Assembly (NCBI GenBank): GCA_035477115.1
Contig: DATIKW010000019.1
Location: 1 to 64,000 of the forward strand
DNA from: UBA995 sp035477115
Lineage (GTDB): Bacteria > Bacillota > Sulfobacillia > UBA995
Direction: 5' to 3'
Length of the DNA stretch: 64,000 bases
The first letter of the stretch is position 1, and every line of letters begins with the position of its first letter. Made by a program: the position numbers and the translations under genes. The notes below the pieces were generated by a model. The model was not told the DNA's origin. It ran no database searches and saw only the letters and a list, made by a program, of their open reading frames with translations. Positions 25,233 through 33,886 of the stretch are shown here, in pieces.

Positions 25233-25811
25233 ATGCAGGTGAACCCGAGACCGTTGCAGGGGGCCTGGGATGACGGTCGGGTTCTGGATCGGCACGTCAG
25301 CAGCAGCGAGTTCATCGGGTACAACGAGTATGGACATCCTCAGTTCGACAGCACGCGCACCGAGGTAGGTGAGTTCCTCTATAGGCTGAAGTATCGAGGA
25401 GATCAAGCCGCTGTCGGACCCATCGCCCAAGCTGCGTGCGACTTCGTTCGCAGCTGGAACCCTGGGGTTGACGTCATTGTTCCGGCATCGCCCAGTAGGA
25501 ATCGGGCGGTCCAGCCGCTGTTCCTGATCGCCGATGAACTCGGAAGGTTGCTGGGGCTGCCCGTAGACAAGACGAGCGTGCGAAAGACGAAGGCAACACC
25601 CGAACTCAAGAATGTCGACTACGCGCAGCGGGTTGAGTTGCTCAGGGAGGCGCATGATCTTGAAGGCGATAAGCTGCGGGGCCGACGGGTTCTGCTCCTT
25701 GATGACCTCTACCAGTCTGGCGCTACGATGAATGCCTTGACGCATCTTCTAAAGGAATTGGGCGGCGCGTCCGCGGTCTTCGCGTTTGCGTTGACCAAGA
25801 CGGGGAACTGA
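25233..25811 (+). CDS. ComF-like phosphoribosyltransferase, cassette gene
   Basis: This 192-residue protein belongs to the type I phosphoribosyltransferase fold. The PRPP-binding loop VLLLDDLYQSGAT is at residues 153-165. The preceding FLYRLKYRGD (48-57) and VIVPASPSRNRAVQPL (81-96) follow the ComF/amidophosphoribosyltransferase layout, but the N-terminal zinc finger of true ComF is absent. I start at ATG 25233 (AGGTGAGGA upstream). An in-frame TTG at 25209 would lie inside the attC core site. The stop is two bases before the SLOG gene, so the two are almost certainly translated together. Third-position A/T is clearly higher than in neighbouring core genes, a sign of transfer. The base or nucleotide substrate is unknown. 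Confidence 0.78.
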   Translation: MQVNPRPLQGAWDDGRVLDRHVSSSEFIGYNEYGHPQFDSTRTEVGEFLYRLKYRGDQAAVGPIAQAACDFVRSWNPGVDVIVPASPSRNRAVQPLFLIADELGRLLGLPVDKTSVRKTKATPELKNVDYAQRVELLREAHDLEGDKLRGRRVLLLDDLYQSGATMNALTHLLKELGGASAVFAFALTKTGN

Positions 25812-25813
25812 CG

Positions 25814-26431
25814 ATGGAAGCGGTATTTCTCGGCGGTTCACGGCGGATCGCCCGGCTCACCGACGGCATCAGATCCAAGCTAGATGGCCTTATCGAGCGC
25901 GGCCTTTGGTTCTTTGTCGGCGATGCCAACGGCGCGGATCGCGCGCTGCAGCAGCATCTGGCAAATCGAGGGTGCGAACGAGTCGTCGTCTACGCGGTAG
26001 CTGGATCGCTTCGCAACAACGTCGGACACTGGAAGGTGCACTTCGTCGACCCGCCGAGAGGAGCTCGCGGGTTTGAGCTGTATTCGGCAAAGGACAGGCA
26101 GATGGCCAACGATGCGTCGTATGGTTTCATGCTCTGGGACGGAAAGAGTCGCGGAACACTTGAGAATGTCCGCAACCTACTCGCACGACGGAAACCAGTC
26201 GCGGTGCACCTTGCCCCGGCGCGTCGCTTCGTGAGTCTCCAGTCGGAGGAAGACCTGCATAAGCTCGGTCTGTCGCCGAGACCCGAGTTGCGTCCCCAAC
26301 CTGACCGCCCCTTCGGCGGTGCCCCGAGCGCTGCCCAACAAGGCGATGCCGCTGACGGCTGCGGGGCTTCACTATCCGGTCGGTCTCGGCCTAGAAGGCG
26401 GCGCTCTACCAGCGCGCGCGGCCGCTGCTGA
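25814..26431 (+). CDS. SLOG-superfamily nucleotide-binding protein, cassette gene
   Basis: The first 150 residues form a Rossmann-like SLOG domain. GGSR is at residues 7-10 after a first strand, VGDANGADRALQQHL at 35-49, VYAVAGSLRNN at 59-69, KDRQMA at 93-98 and LWDGKSRGTLENV at 107-119. The family (LOG, DprA, YAcAr and relatives) binds or hydrolyses nucleotides and includes proteins of bacterial conflict systems. The last 50 residues, after about residue 155, are low in constraint and Arg-rich. They read into the attC-like arm at 26333, so the natural end may have been lost. It forms a two-gene unit with the phosphoribosyltransferase upstream and shares its lower GC. Confidence 0.72.
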   Translation: MEAVFLGGSRRIARLTDGIRSKLDGLIERGLWFFVGDANGADRALQQHLANRGCERVVVYAVAGSLRNNVGHWKVHFVDPPRGARGFELYSAKDRQMANDASYGFMLWDGKSRGTLENVRNLLARRKPVAVHLAPARRFVSLQSEEDLHKLGLSPRPELRPQPDRPFGGAPSAAQQGDAADGCGASLSGRSRPRRRRSTSARGRC

Positions 26432-26474
26432 TCACGATGAAGCTGACGGTCGCGTTCCGCGCCCGCAGCTTATC
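26333..26474 (+). other. attC-like left arm and adjacent hairpin (partial site 2)
   Basis: GCCCAACAAGGCGATGCCGC at 26333 looks like the left arm of an integron attC. The unit GATGNNGCTGACGG occurs at 26344 and again at 26435. The second copy starts a hairpin in which AAGCTG(A)CGG-CGCG pairs with CGCG-CCGCAGCTT up to 26474, with one extrahelical A as in attC folds. No matching GTTGGGC core was found on the right. This may be two damaged sites rather than one working site. Confidence 0.35.
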
Positions 26475-26476
26475 GG

Positions 26477-26605
26477 CAAAGGGGGCATTCCCTTGACTCC
26501 AGTAGCCCCACCTGGTAGTGTTTTGGCATGGAGGAAGACTACCCGCGAGTTCTCCGGGAACCACTGCCGGTAGTAGGTGCTTGAGTGAAGGGAATACCCC
26601 CTTTG
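26477..26605. repeat. 129-bp inverted-repeat (MITE-like) element overlapping the popT start
   Basis: CAAAGGGGGCATTCCCTT at 26477-26494 is repeated inverted as AAGGGAATACCCCCTTTG at 26588-26605 with one mismatch. Pairing continues imperfectly inward for about 28 bases (TTGACTCCAG against CTTGAGTGAA and onward). The right arm contains the first codons of popT, whose GTG is at 26585. No target-site duplication is evident. It could be a small non-autonomous transposon or a large leader hairpin that hides the popT start. Confidence 0.6.
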
Positions 26606-27355
26606 ATCCAGGCTCTGCGGGGCATATGGATCGGGGTCGCGATCGTGTTGCCGGGGATAAGCGGCGGCACGGCCGCCCTGATCCTGGGCAGGTATCGCGA
26701 GTTCCTCCAGGCCATCCGCCCCGCTTACTGGCGGCGGGAGGCTTGGCTGCTGGGCGGCGTGGCGCTGGGAGTGCTGGCGGGCGCCCGCGGCATCGGCTAC
26801 TTGCTCGCGCATGTCCCCGGCCCGTTGGGCGGATTCCTGTTCGGCCTGGTGGCGGGCGCCATCCCCGCCATCGCCCGCCGCGCCGGCCCGTTCGCCCTGC
26901 GCCGGCTCGCGCCGGCCCTCGCCGGCATCCTGATCACGCTGGGACTCGGCCGGGCGATGGACCTGGTCCAGGTGGGCCCCACTCCCGCCGGCCTGTTCCT
27001 GGGAGGCGCAGTGGCCAGTGCCGTCATGGTACTGCCCGGCGTGTCCGGAGGGACTATCCTGATCGCCCTCGGCCAGTATCAGCACGTGGTGACCGCCCTG
27101 AACGAGCTTGACTGGCTGACCCTCGCCGCTTTCGGGGGCGGCGGCATCCTCGGATTGTTCGTCCTGTCCCGGGGGATGCTCCGGTTGCTGGGCGAACGAC
27201 CGCGTGGCGCCATGGCCCTGCTCGGCGGGATGATGGCCGGTTCCCTGCCCGTCCTCTGGCCGGGCGCTACCGGTCTGACCTGGGCGGAAGGGGCGGCCAT
27301 GCTGGCGGGGTTCGCGGCGGCTATCCTTGCCCGCCGCGGGGCGGGGGACGACTGA
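26585..27355 (+). CDS. popT: DUF368 membrane protein, polyprenyl-phosphate translocase
   Basis: The 256-residue protein is a DUF368 member with paired signatures VLPGISGGTAALILGRY (near residues 20-36) and VLPGVSGGTILIALGQY (near 150-166) and about eight membrane segments. DUF368 proteins were shown to flip undecaprenyl phosphate back across the membrane, so a role in recycling the cell-wall lipid carrier is likely. The GTG start lies in the right arm of an inverted-repeat element and its ribosome binding site is weak (TAGGTG), so the true N terminus may have been altered. The stop overlaps the ligA start (TGATG). Confidence 0.85.
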   Translation: MKGIPPLIQALRGIWIGVAIVLPGISGGTAALILGRYREFLQAIRPAYWRREAWLLGGVALGVLAGARGIGYLLAHVPGPLGGFLFGLVAGAIPAIARRAGPFALRRLAPALAGILITLGLGRAMDLVQVGPTPAGLFLGGAVASAVMVLPGVSGGTILIALGQYQHVVTALNELDWLTLAAFGGGGILGLFVLSRGMLRLLGERPRGAMALLGGMMAGSLPVLWPGATGLTWAEGAAMLAGFAAAILARRGAGDD

Positions 27356-29388
27356 TGGCCGGGGCGATCATGGACCGGCAGGCGGCCGGCGAGACGATGC
27401 GGCGCCTTGCGGCGGAGATTCGCCATCACGATTACCTGTACCACGTCCTGGACCGGCCGGCCATCTCCGATCAGGACTATGACCGGTTGCTGGCATCGCT
27501 GGTACAGCTTGAGGCCGGCTTCCCGGACCTGGTCACGCCGGATTCGCCCACCCGGCGCGTCGGCGGCGCTCCCGCCGAGGGCTTCCAGCAAGTCCGCCAC
27601 CCCGTCCCCATCCTGGGTCTGGACAACGCGACCCGGCCTGAGGAGCTGAGAGATTTCGACCGGAGATTGCGCTCGCTCCTCGGCACCGGGCCGATCGCCT
27701 ATACCGCGGAGTTGAAGATCGACGGGCTGTCCGTGGTACTGACCTACGAGGATGGACTGCTGGTTCGAGGAGCCACCCGCGGCGATGGCGAGGTCGGGGA
27801 GGACGTCACCGTCAATCTGCGCACGGTACGGAGCATCCCCCTGCGCCTGCGCGGGACGGCACCCTCCCGGCTTTCGGTCCGCGGCGAAGTGTACCTGTCC
27901 CGAGCGGCTTTCCTCCAGCTCAACGCGGAACGGGAGGCGGCCGGCGAGCCCGCCTTCGCCAACCCCCGCAACGCGGCGGCCGGTTCGGTACGGCAACTGG
28001 ACCACCGGGTTACCGCCGCCCGCCGGCTCGAGAGTTTCATCTACGATTTGCTGGAGGTTGAGGGGACGGAGGTCGACTACCACCACCAGGTACTCGGGTT
28101 GCTGGGTGAATGGGGGTTCCGGGTCAACCCCCACTTCCAGCAGTGCCCCGATGTGGAGGGAGTCCTGGATTACTGCCGGCACTGGGTATCACGTTACCGG
28201 GACTTGCCTTACGATACCGATGGGGTTGTAGTCAAGGTGGACAGGCGGGAGGCTCGGCAGCAACTCGGCTACCGGGCGCGCAGCCCTCGCTGGGCGATTG
28301 CCTTCAAGTTCGCCGCCGATGCTCGACTCACGGTGGTGCGCGGGATCGAGGTACAGGTCGGCCGCACGGGGGTGCTGACGCCGGTGGCGGATCTCGAGCC
28401 GGTCCAGTTGGCCGGCTCCACCGTGAGCCGCGCCACCCTGCACAATGAAGACATCCTGCGCGAGAAGGACGTGCGGGTCGGCGACACCGTGTTGGTGCGG
28501 AAGGCCGGGGGCGTCATCCCCGAAGTGGTGGAGGTGGTCCGGGAGCGGAGGCCGGAAGCCGCGGCGCCGGCGGTCTTGCCGGCGACCTGTCCGGCCTGCG
28601 GCACTCCGACCGTTCGCCTCGAGGACGAGGCCGCCCGCCGCTGCCCGAATGCCCTCGGCTGTCCGGCGCAGCGCCAGCAGGCGGTAATCCACTTCGCCAG
28701 CCGCGGCGCCATGGACATCCGGGGTCTCGGGCCCGCCATCGTCGCCCAGTTGTTCGAGGCAGGGCTGCTCGGCGATGTGGCCGACCTCTATGCCTTGTCC
28801 GCCGATCGGCTGGCCGGGCTGCCCCGTCTCGGGCCTCGTTCCGCCGCCAATCTCTTGCAGGCGATCGAGCGGAGCAAGGATAGCCCCCTGCACCGGCTGG
28901 TGTACGCGCTCGGCATCCGCCATGTCGGCGAACAGGTGGCGACGCTGATCGTGGAGCACTTTTCGGATCTCGATCAGCTCCTTCAAGCCGGCGAAGCCGA
29001 GCTGGAGGCCATACCCGGGGTTGGCCCGGAGATCGCCAACTCGGTCGCGGCCTTCTTCCGGGAACCGGCCAATCGCCGCGTGATCGACCGGCTTCGAGCG
29101 GCCGGAGTGGGGGGCGGCGCTCCCCGGCCCGCGCCCCTGACCGGTCTCGAAGGCAAGCAGTTCGTCTTCACGGGGACGCTGCCCGGACTCAGCCGGCAGG
29201 CCGCAAGCGAGGCGGTGAAAGCGCGGGGCGGGCGGGTGGGGTCCGACCTGTCCCGCCATACCGACTACCTGGTGGCGGGAGAGGATCCCGGGTCGAAACT
29301 CCAGCGCGCCCGGGAACTCGGCGTGACCGTGATCGAGCAGGCGGCCTTCCTCCGCCTGATCGGGCAGGAAGGGGGGCGGGCGGGTTGA
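27355..29388 (+). CDS. ligA: NAD-dependent DNA ligase
   Basis: LigA seals nicks during replication and repair using NAD. The 677-residue protein has the N-terminal Ia domain (HHDYLYHVLDRPAISDQDYD) and the adenylated Lys in ELKIDGLS near residue 121. TRGDGEVGEDVTVN and the OB domain follow. The zinc finger has cysteines in CPACGTP and CPNALGCPAQ. Helix-hairpin-helix repeats and a C-terminal BRCT domain (GKQFVFTGTLPGLSRQAA) complete it. The ATG at 27355 overlaps popT by one base; ATG 27370 is an alternative. It is coupled to gatC by a TTGA overlap. Confidence 0.97.
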   Translation: MAGAIMDRQAAGETMRRLAAEIRHHDYLYHVLDRPAISDQDYDRLLASLVQLEAGFPDLVTPDSPTRRVGGAPAEGFQQVRHPVPILGLDNATRPEELRDFDRRLRSLLGTGPIAYTAELKIDGLSVVLTYEDGLLVRGATRGDGEVGEDVTVNLRTVRSIPLRLRGTAPSRLSVRGEVYLSRAAFLQLNAEREAAGEPAFANPRNAAAGSVRQLDHRVTAARRLESFIYDLLEVEGTEVDYHHQVLGLLGEWGFRVNPHFQQCPDVEGVLDYCRHWVSRYRDLPYDTDGVVVKVDRREARQQLGYRARSPRWAIAFKFAADARLTVVRGIEVQVGRTGVLTPVADLEPVQLAGSTVSRATLHNEDILREKDVRVGDTVLVRKAGGVIPEVVEVVRERRPEAAAPAVLPATCPACGTPTVRLEDEAARRCPNALGCPAQRQQAVIHFASRGAMDIRGLGPAIVAQLFEAGLLGDVADLYALSADRLAGLPRLGPRSAANLLQAIERSKDSPLHRLVYALGIRHVGEQVATLIVEHFSDLDQLLQAGEAELEAIPGVGPEIANSVAAFFREPANRRVIDRLRAAGVGGGAPRPAPLTGLEGKQFVFTGTLPGLSRQAASEAVKARGGRVGSDLSRHTDYLVAGEDPGSKLQRARELGVTVIEQAAFLRLIGQEGGRAG

Positions 29389-29675
29389 GCATCACCCGCG
29401 AGCAGGTCTTGGGCGTCGCCGAACTGGCGCGCCTGGCACTCGATGAGGCCGAATTGGCGGCGATGGCCCGCAGCTTGAATGCCATCCTGGACTACATGGA
29501 ACTCCTCCGGCGAGCCGACACGACCGGTACGCCGGCGATGACCGACGTTCTGCCACCATGGGACGCCATGCGCGACGATGAGCCCGGGGCGACCCTCGAA
29601 CCCGAAGAGTGGCTGGAGAGCGTCCCCTGTCGGACGGGGCCGTTTCCCATGGTCCCCCGGTTCGTCGAGGAGTGA
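29385..29675 (+). CDS. gatC: aspartyl/glutamyl-tRNA amidotransferase subunit C
   Basis: GatC is the small stabilising subunit of the GatCAB complex, which converts Glu-tRNA(Gln) and Asp-tRNA(Asn) to the amides. The 96-residue product shows VLGVAELARLALDEAELAAM at the N terminus and the DVLPPWDAMRDDEP segment. The TTG start overlaps the ligA stop, and gatA follows after five bases. Confidence 0.93.
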   Translation: MSITREQVLGVAELARLALDEAELAAMARSLNAILDYMELLRRADTTGTPAMTDVLPPWDAMRDDEPGATLEPEEWLESVPCRTGPFPMVPRFVEE

Positions 29676-29680
29676 GCGCC

Positions 29681-31156
29681 ATGCGGCTCTTGGACGGCGC
29701 GGTCCGGCTGGCGGAGGGTATGGCCCGCGGTGAATACAGCGCCGGGGAGCTGGCGCGGACGGCTCTCGAGCAGATCGCCCGGCTGGACAGCGGGCTCGGT
29801 TGCTTCATCACCGTCACCGGCGAGACGGCCCTGGAGCAGGCGGAAGCGGTCGATCGCGCCCGGGCGCGAGGCGAGGGAATGCCGCTCCTGGCCGGGATCC
29901 CCATGGCGCTCAAGGACAATCTGTGCACCCGCGGCATCGCCACCACCTGCGCGTCGCGCATCCTGGAGGGCTATGTTCCCCCCTACGACGCCACGGCATG
30001 GACCCGGCTGCGAGCAGTCGGAGCGGTGTTGATGGGCAAGACCAATATGGACGAGTTCGCCATGGGGTCGTCCACCGAGAATTCCGCCTTCCGGCCCACC
30101 GCTAATCCCTGGGATGGGGATCGGGTGCCGGGCGGTTCCAGCGGAGGCTCCGCCGCGGCCGTGGCCGCCGGCGAGGCGGCCTACGCGCTGGGTTCGGATA
30201 CCGGAGGTTCGGTCCGGCAACCGGCCGCCCTGACCGGGGTCGTGGGGTTGAAACCCACTTACGGCCGGGTGTCCCGGTACGGCCTGGTCGCGTTCGCTTC
30301 CTCTCTGGACCAGGTCGGCCCCATCGCTCGCACCGTGGCCGACTGCGCCCTCATCCTGCAAGCCATCGCCGGCCGCGATCCTCTGGACGCCACTTCGGCG
30401 CCGGCCGACGTTCCCGATTACCGGGCTACGCTCGAGGCGGGCGTTCGCGGCCTTCGAATCGGCGTGCCCCGGGAGTATTTCGGACCGGGGGTGGCCCCGG
30501 GTGTGGGCGACCGGGTCCGGGAGGCCCTGGCAGTGCTGGCCGGCCTGGGCGCCGCCGTCGAGGAATGCTCGCTGCCGCACACCGAGTACGGCCTGGCCGC
30601 TTACTACTTGCTGGCACCGGCGGAGGCATCCTCCAACCTGGCACGGTATGACGGCATCCGCTACGGGCGGCGGACCGGCGGCCGGCATGCGCTGCGCGAC
30701 TTGTACTGCGCCACCCGGGGGGAAGGCTTCGGCCCCGAGGTGAAACGGAGGATCATGCTCGGCACCTATGCGCTGTCCAGCGGTTACTACGATGCGTACT
30801 ACCTCAAGGCCCAGAGAGTCCGGACCCTGGTCAGCCGCGACTTCCATGCGGCCTTCGAGCGCTTCGACCTGCTGGCGGCCCCGACCTCGCCCGACGTCGC
30901 CTTTCGCCGCGGCGAGTGCGCGGGCGATCCCCTGAAGCTCTACATGGCCGACGCCCTCACCATACCCGCCAACCTGGCGGGGCTGCCGGCCATCTCCGTG
31001 CCGTGCGGGTTCAGCCGCGGCCTGCCGGTGGGGCTCCAACTCATCGGCCGCGCCTTCGACGAGGGCACGCTCTTGCGGGCCGGCCATGCTTACCAGGAAG
31101 CCACTAGCGAATGGCGCCGTCCTCCGCCGGCGGCGGGAGAGGGCGGAGCGGTATGA
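29681..31156 (+). CDS. gatA: aspartyl/glutamyl-tRNA amidotransferase subunit A
   Basis: GatA is the amidase-signature subunit that releases ammonia from glutamine. In the 491-residue protein the catalytic Lys is in MALKDNLCTRG near residue 77. The two Ser residues lie in the GGSSGGSAAAVAAGEAAYAL and GSDTGGSVRQPAAL stretch near residues 150-180. The C-terminal half has YKxxAxRVR-like YYLKAQRVRTL. The ATG at 29681 follows GAGGAGTGAG. It overlaps gatB by four bases (ATGA). Confidence 0.97.
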   Translation: MRLLDGAVRLAEGMARGEYSAGELARTALEQIARLDSGLGCFITVTGETALEQAEAVDRARARGEGMPLLAGIPMALKDNLCTRGIATTCASRILEGYVPPYDATAWTRLRAVGAVLMGKTNMDEFAMGSSTENSAFRPTANPWDGDRVPGGSSGGSAAAVAAGEAAYALGSDTGGSVRQPAALTGVVGLKPTYGRVSRYGLVAFASSLDQVGPIARTVADCALILQAIAGRDPLDATSAPADVPDYRATLEAGVRGLRIGVPREYFGPGVAPGVGDRVREALAVLAGLGAAVEECSLPHTEYGLAAYYLLAPAEASSNLARYDGIRYGRRTGGRHALRDLYCATRGEGFGPEVKRRIMLGTYALSSGYYDAYYLKAQRVRTLVSRDFHAAFERFDLLAAPTSPDVAFRRGECAGDPLKLYMADALTIPANLAGLPAISVPCGFSRGLPVGLQLIGRAFDEGTLLRAGHAYQEATSEWRRPPPAAGEGGAV

Positions 31157-32646
31157 GCGGTAGGGGTCGGTTTGCGGCCGCCATCGGTCTCGAGATCCAC
31201 GTCGAGTTGAAGACTTGCACCAAGCTGTTCTGCGGGTGTCCGAACCGCTTCGGGGCGCCCCCCAATCGGCTGGTCTGCCCGGTATGCCTCGGGTTGCCGG
31301 GCACCCTGCCGGTGCTCAACCGGCGGGCGGTGGAACTGGGGACCCTGGCCGCGCTGGCCCTGGGCTGCCAGGTGGCGCCGGAATCGGTATTCGCCCGTAA
31401 GAACTACTTCTATCCTGACCTGCCCAAGGGCTATCAACTATCCCAGTACGAGCAGCCGCTGGCTTCCGGAGGGCAGTTGACTTTCTCGGTTGGGGGTGCG
31501 CCTCGTACCGTACGCCTGCGCCGGGTGCACCTGGAAGAAGACGCCGGCAAATCCCTGCACGGGGATGATGCCGCCCGGGCCGCCGGCACCCCCGGCCACC
31601 ATTCGCTGCTGGACTTCAACCGCTGCGGCGTCCCGCTGATCGAGATCGTGACCGAGCCGGAACTCAACTCGCCGGATGAGGCCCGGGCCTTCCTCGAAGC
31701 GCTGAAGCAGGTGTTGGAGCACGCCGGCGTGTCCGATGTGAAGCTGCAGGAAGGCTCCTTACGCTGCGATGCCAACGTTTCCGTCCGACCCGCCGAGTGC
31801 GGCCAGCCCGGGATCCCGGTCGAGATCAAGAACCTGAATTCCTTCCGGTTCGTCCAGCGGGCCGCGGCCCACGAGATCGAGCGCCAGTCGGCGCTGTTGG
31901 CTGCCGGAAAGCCGGTCGAACGCGAAACCCGGCAGTACTTGGAGTCCACGGGCACCACTGAGACGCTGCGCCGCAAAGAACAAGCCGATGACTACCGCTA
32001 TTTCCCCGACCCGGATCTACTGCGGCTGCGGGTTGACCCCGCCTGGCTCTACCGGCTGCGCGAACAACTCCCCGAGTTGCCGGCGGCCAGGCGCGAGCGA
32101 TATCGGCGCGAGTTCAGGCTGGCGGACGAAGACGTGGAGCAACTGGTTGCCGGTCTTCCCCTGGCCTGCTATTTCGAGCGGGCGGTCGCTCTTGGCGCCG
32201 ACCCCCGGATCGCGGCCAACTGGACGCTGGTGGAACTGGTCCGGCTGCTGAACGCCCACGGCCGCCCGGCGGACGCGATTCCCCTCCCGCCCGAGCATTT
32301 CGTGGAATTGATCGCGTTGCTCCAGGCGGGGACGTTGAGCCGTCCGCTGGCGCGGGCGGTGCTGGAGGACAGCTTTCTTAGCGGGCGCTCACCGCGGACC
32401 ATCGCGGCCGCCTCGGGCGTCACCCAACTCACCGACGAGGCACAGGTTGCCGCCATGGTAGACCAGGTAATCGCCGCTCACCCCGGGCCGGCCGCCGATT
32501 ACCGGGCAGGCAAGGGCCGGGCGCTGGACTTCCTCGTGGGACAGGTCATGCGCCAGAGCCAAGGGCGGGCCAACCCCGCTCTGGTCAACCGCATCCTGCG
32601 CGAGCGGCTGGGCGATCTCACAGCACCTGCAGGAACAGACACTTGA
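31153..32646 (+). CDS. gatB: aspartyl/glutamyl-tRNA amidotransferase subunit B
   Basis: GatB carries the kinase and tRNA-binding parts of GatCAB. The 497-residue protein opens AAIGLEIHVELKTCTKLFCG with a zinc-site Cys cluster continuing to LVCPVCLGLPGTLP. It contains ARKNYFYPDLPKGYQLSQYE and the C-terminal YqeY-like helical domain. The ATG overlaps the gatA stop. Its 3' end overlaps the convergent methyltransferase gene by 29 bases. Confidence 0.97.
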   Translation: MSGRGRFAAAIGLEIHVELKTCTKLFCGCPNRFGAPPNRLVCPVCLGLPGTLPVLNRRAVELGTLAALALGCQVAPESVFARKNYFYPDLPKGYQLSQYEQPLASGGQLTFSVGGAPRTVRLRRVHLEEDAGKSLHGDDAARAAGTPGHHSLLDFNRCGVPLIEIVTEPELNSPDEARAFLEALKQVLEHAGVSDVKLQEGSLRCDANVSVRPAECGQPGIPVEIKNLNSFRFVQRAAAHEIERQSALLAAGKPVERETRQYLESTGTTETLRRKEQADDYRYFPDPDLLRLRVDPAWLYRLREQLPELPAARRERYRREFRLADEDVEQLVAGLPLACYFERAVALGADPRIAANWTLVELVRLLNAHGRPADAIPLPPEHFVELIALLQAGTLSRPLARAVLEDSFLSGRSPRTIAAASGVTQLTDEAQVAAMVDQVIAAHPGPAADYRAGKGRALDFLVGQVMRQSQGRANPALVNRILRERLGDLTAPAGTDT

Positions 32647-33841
32647 GGTAGCGGGTTTCCGGGGCGGCCAGCAACACCGGGTGATCGGGCGACTGTCCCC
32701 GTTCGTCGAGCAGTCGCAATGACCGCCGCGCGTCCCTGCCCGCCTCCACGAGGATCTGGCGGAAGTCCTCCGCGGACAGGTGGTAGGAACAGGAGGAAGT
32801 CACCAGAAAGCCGCCGGGGCGGATGATGCCGAGCGCCCGCAAGTTGATTTCCTTGTAGCCCCGGATCGCGCCGGGCAGGGCGGCACGGCTCCGGGCGAAC
32901 GACGGCGGATCCAGGATCACCAGGTCATAGACTTGCCCGGCTCGCTGCAGCGCACGGAGTTCGTCGAAGGCGTTGCCCACCCGGAAGCGAACCCGGTCGG
33001 ACAGGGAGTTCCGTTCGGCGTTGGCCGCGGCGAGTTCGATCGCCTCCGAGGAACTGTCGATCGCGTTGACCTCCGCTGCACCGTAGCTTGCCGCGTGCAG
33101 GCCGAATCCGCCCGTGTAGCAGAACGCGTCCAGCACTCTGGTCCCCGGGCAAAACGGTGCGATGGCATGGCGGTTCGCCGCCTGATCCAGGAAGTAGCCG
33201 GTCTTCTGGCCGCCTTCCACATCTACCTCCACCGTCAGACGGCCGTCGTCCACCACCGGACGGGTGCTGCCCGTCCCCCGCAGCCAACCCTTTTCGAGCG
33301 GGAGGCCTTCCAGGGCGCGGACCGGCGCATCGTTGCGGGCGAATATCCCTTTCGGCTGCAGGGTCGCCTCGAGCGCATCCAGCACGACTGGAAGCAGGCG
33401 CTCCGCTCCCCGGGCGAGCGCCTGTACCACCACGATGTCCCCGAAGCGATCGGCGATCACCGCCGGCAATCCATCCGCCTCGGCGTTCACTACCCGGGCC
33501 AGAGATGGCGGATCGGTACGCGGTCCGAGGAGCCCTTGGGCGGCAAGCCAGATGCGATGTTGCCAGGCTGCCCGAACACGCTCGTGGATGAAGGCAGCGT
33601 CGACCGGGCGATCTTCTCGGGTGAGCAACCGAACCGTGATCTGCGAGTCCGGGTTCCAGAAGCCGCGCCCCAGGTAACGACCCCGATGGTCCGCGACCTC
33701 CACCACGTCGCCCGGCTGGGCGGTACCGTCCACGGTCTCGATCTCGCTCCGGAAGACCCAGGGATGCCCCATCTCCAGCCGGGGCGCCCGGCCCCGCACC
33801 AGCCGCACCCGCCCCGGTTCGCGAAACTGCCGATCGGCCAT
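32618..33841 (-). CDS. class I rRNA large-subunit methyltransferase (RlmI-like)
   Basis: The 407-residue product has an N-terminal PUA domain (VRLVRGRAPRLEMGHPWVFR), a linker domain and a Rossmann methyltransferase. SAM-binding is in VLDAFCYTGGFGLHAASYGA near residues 226-245, followed by VILDPPSFARSR and the catalytic-Cys region TSSCSYHLSAEDF near residue 358. RlmI methylates C1962 of 23S rRNA; assignment to that exact base is by family. It converges on gatB with overlapping ends. Confidence 0.88.
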   Translation of the reverse strand: MADRQFREPGRVRLVRGRAPRLEMGHPWVFRSEIETVDGTAQPGDVVEVADHRGRYLGRGFWNPDSQITVRLLTREDRPVDAAFIHERVRAAWQHRIWLAAQGLLGPRTDPPSLARVVNAEADGLPAVIADRFGDIVVVQALARGAERLLPVVLDALEATLQPKGIFARNDAPVRALEGLPLEKGWLRGTGSTRPVVDDGRLTVEVDVEGGQKTGYFLDQAANRHAIAPFCPGTRVLDAFCYTGGFGLHAASYGAAEVNAIDSSSEAIELAAANAERNSLSDRVRFRVGNAFDELRALQRAGQVYDLVILDPPSFARSRAALPGAIRGYKEINLRALGIIRPGGFLVTSSCSYHLSAEDFRQILVEAGRDARRSLRLLDERGQSPDHPVLLAAPETRYLKCLFLQVL

Positions 33842-33886
33842 CAGTCCCGATATGCCTCCCCGTCCGCCCCTTGGCTCCCGCCCGCC

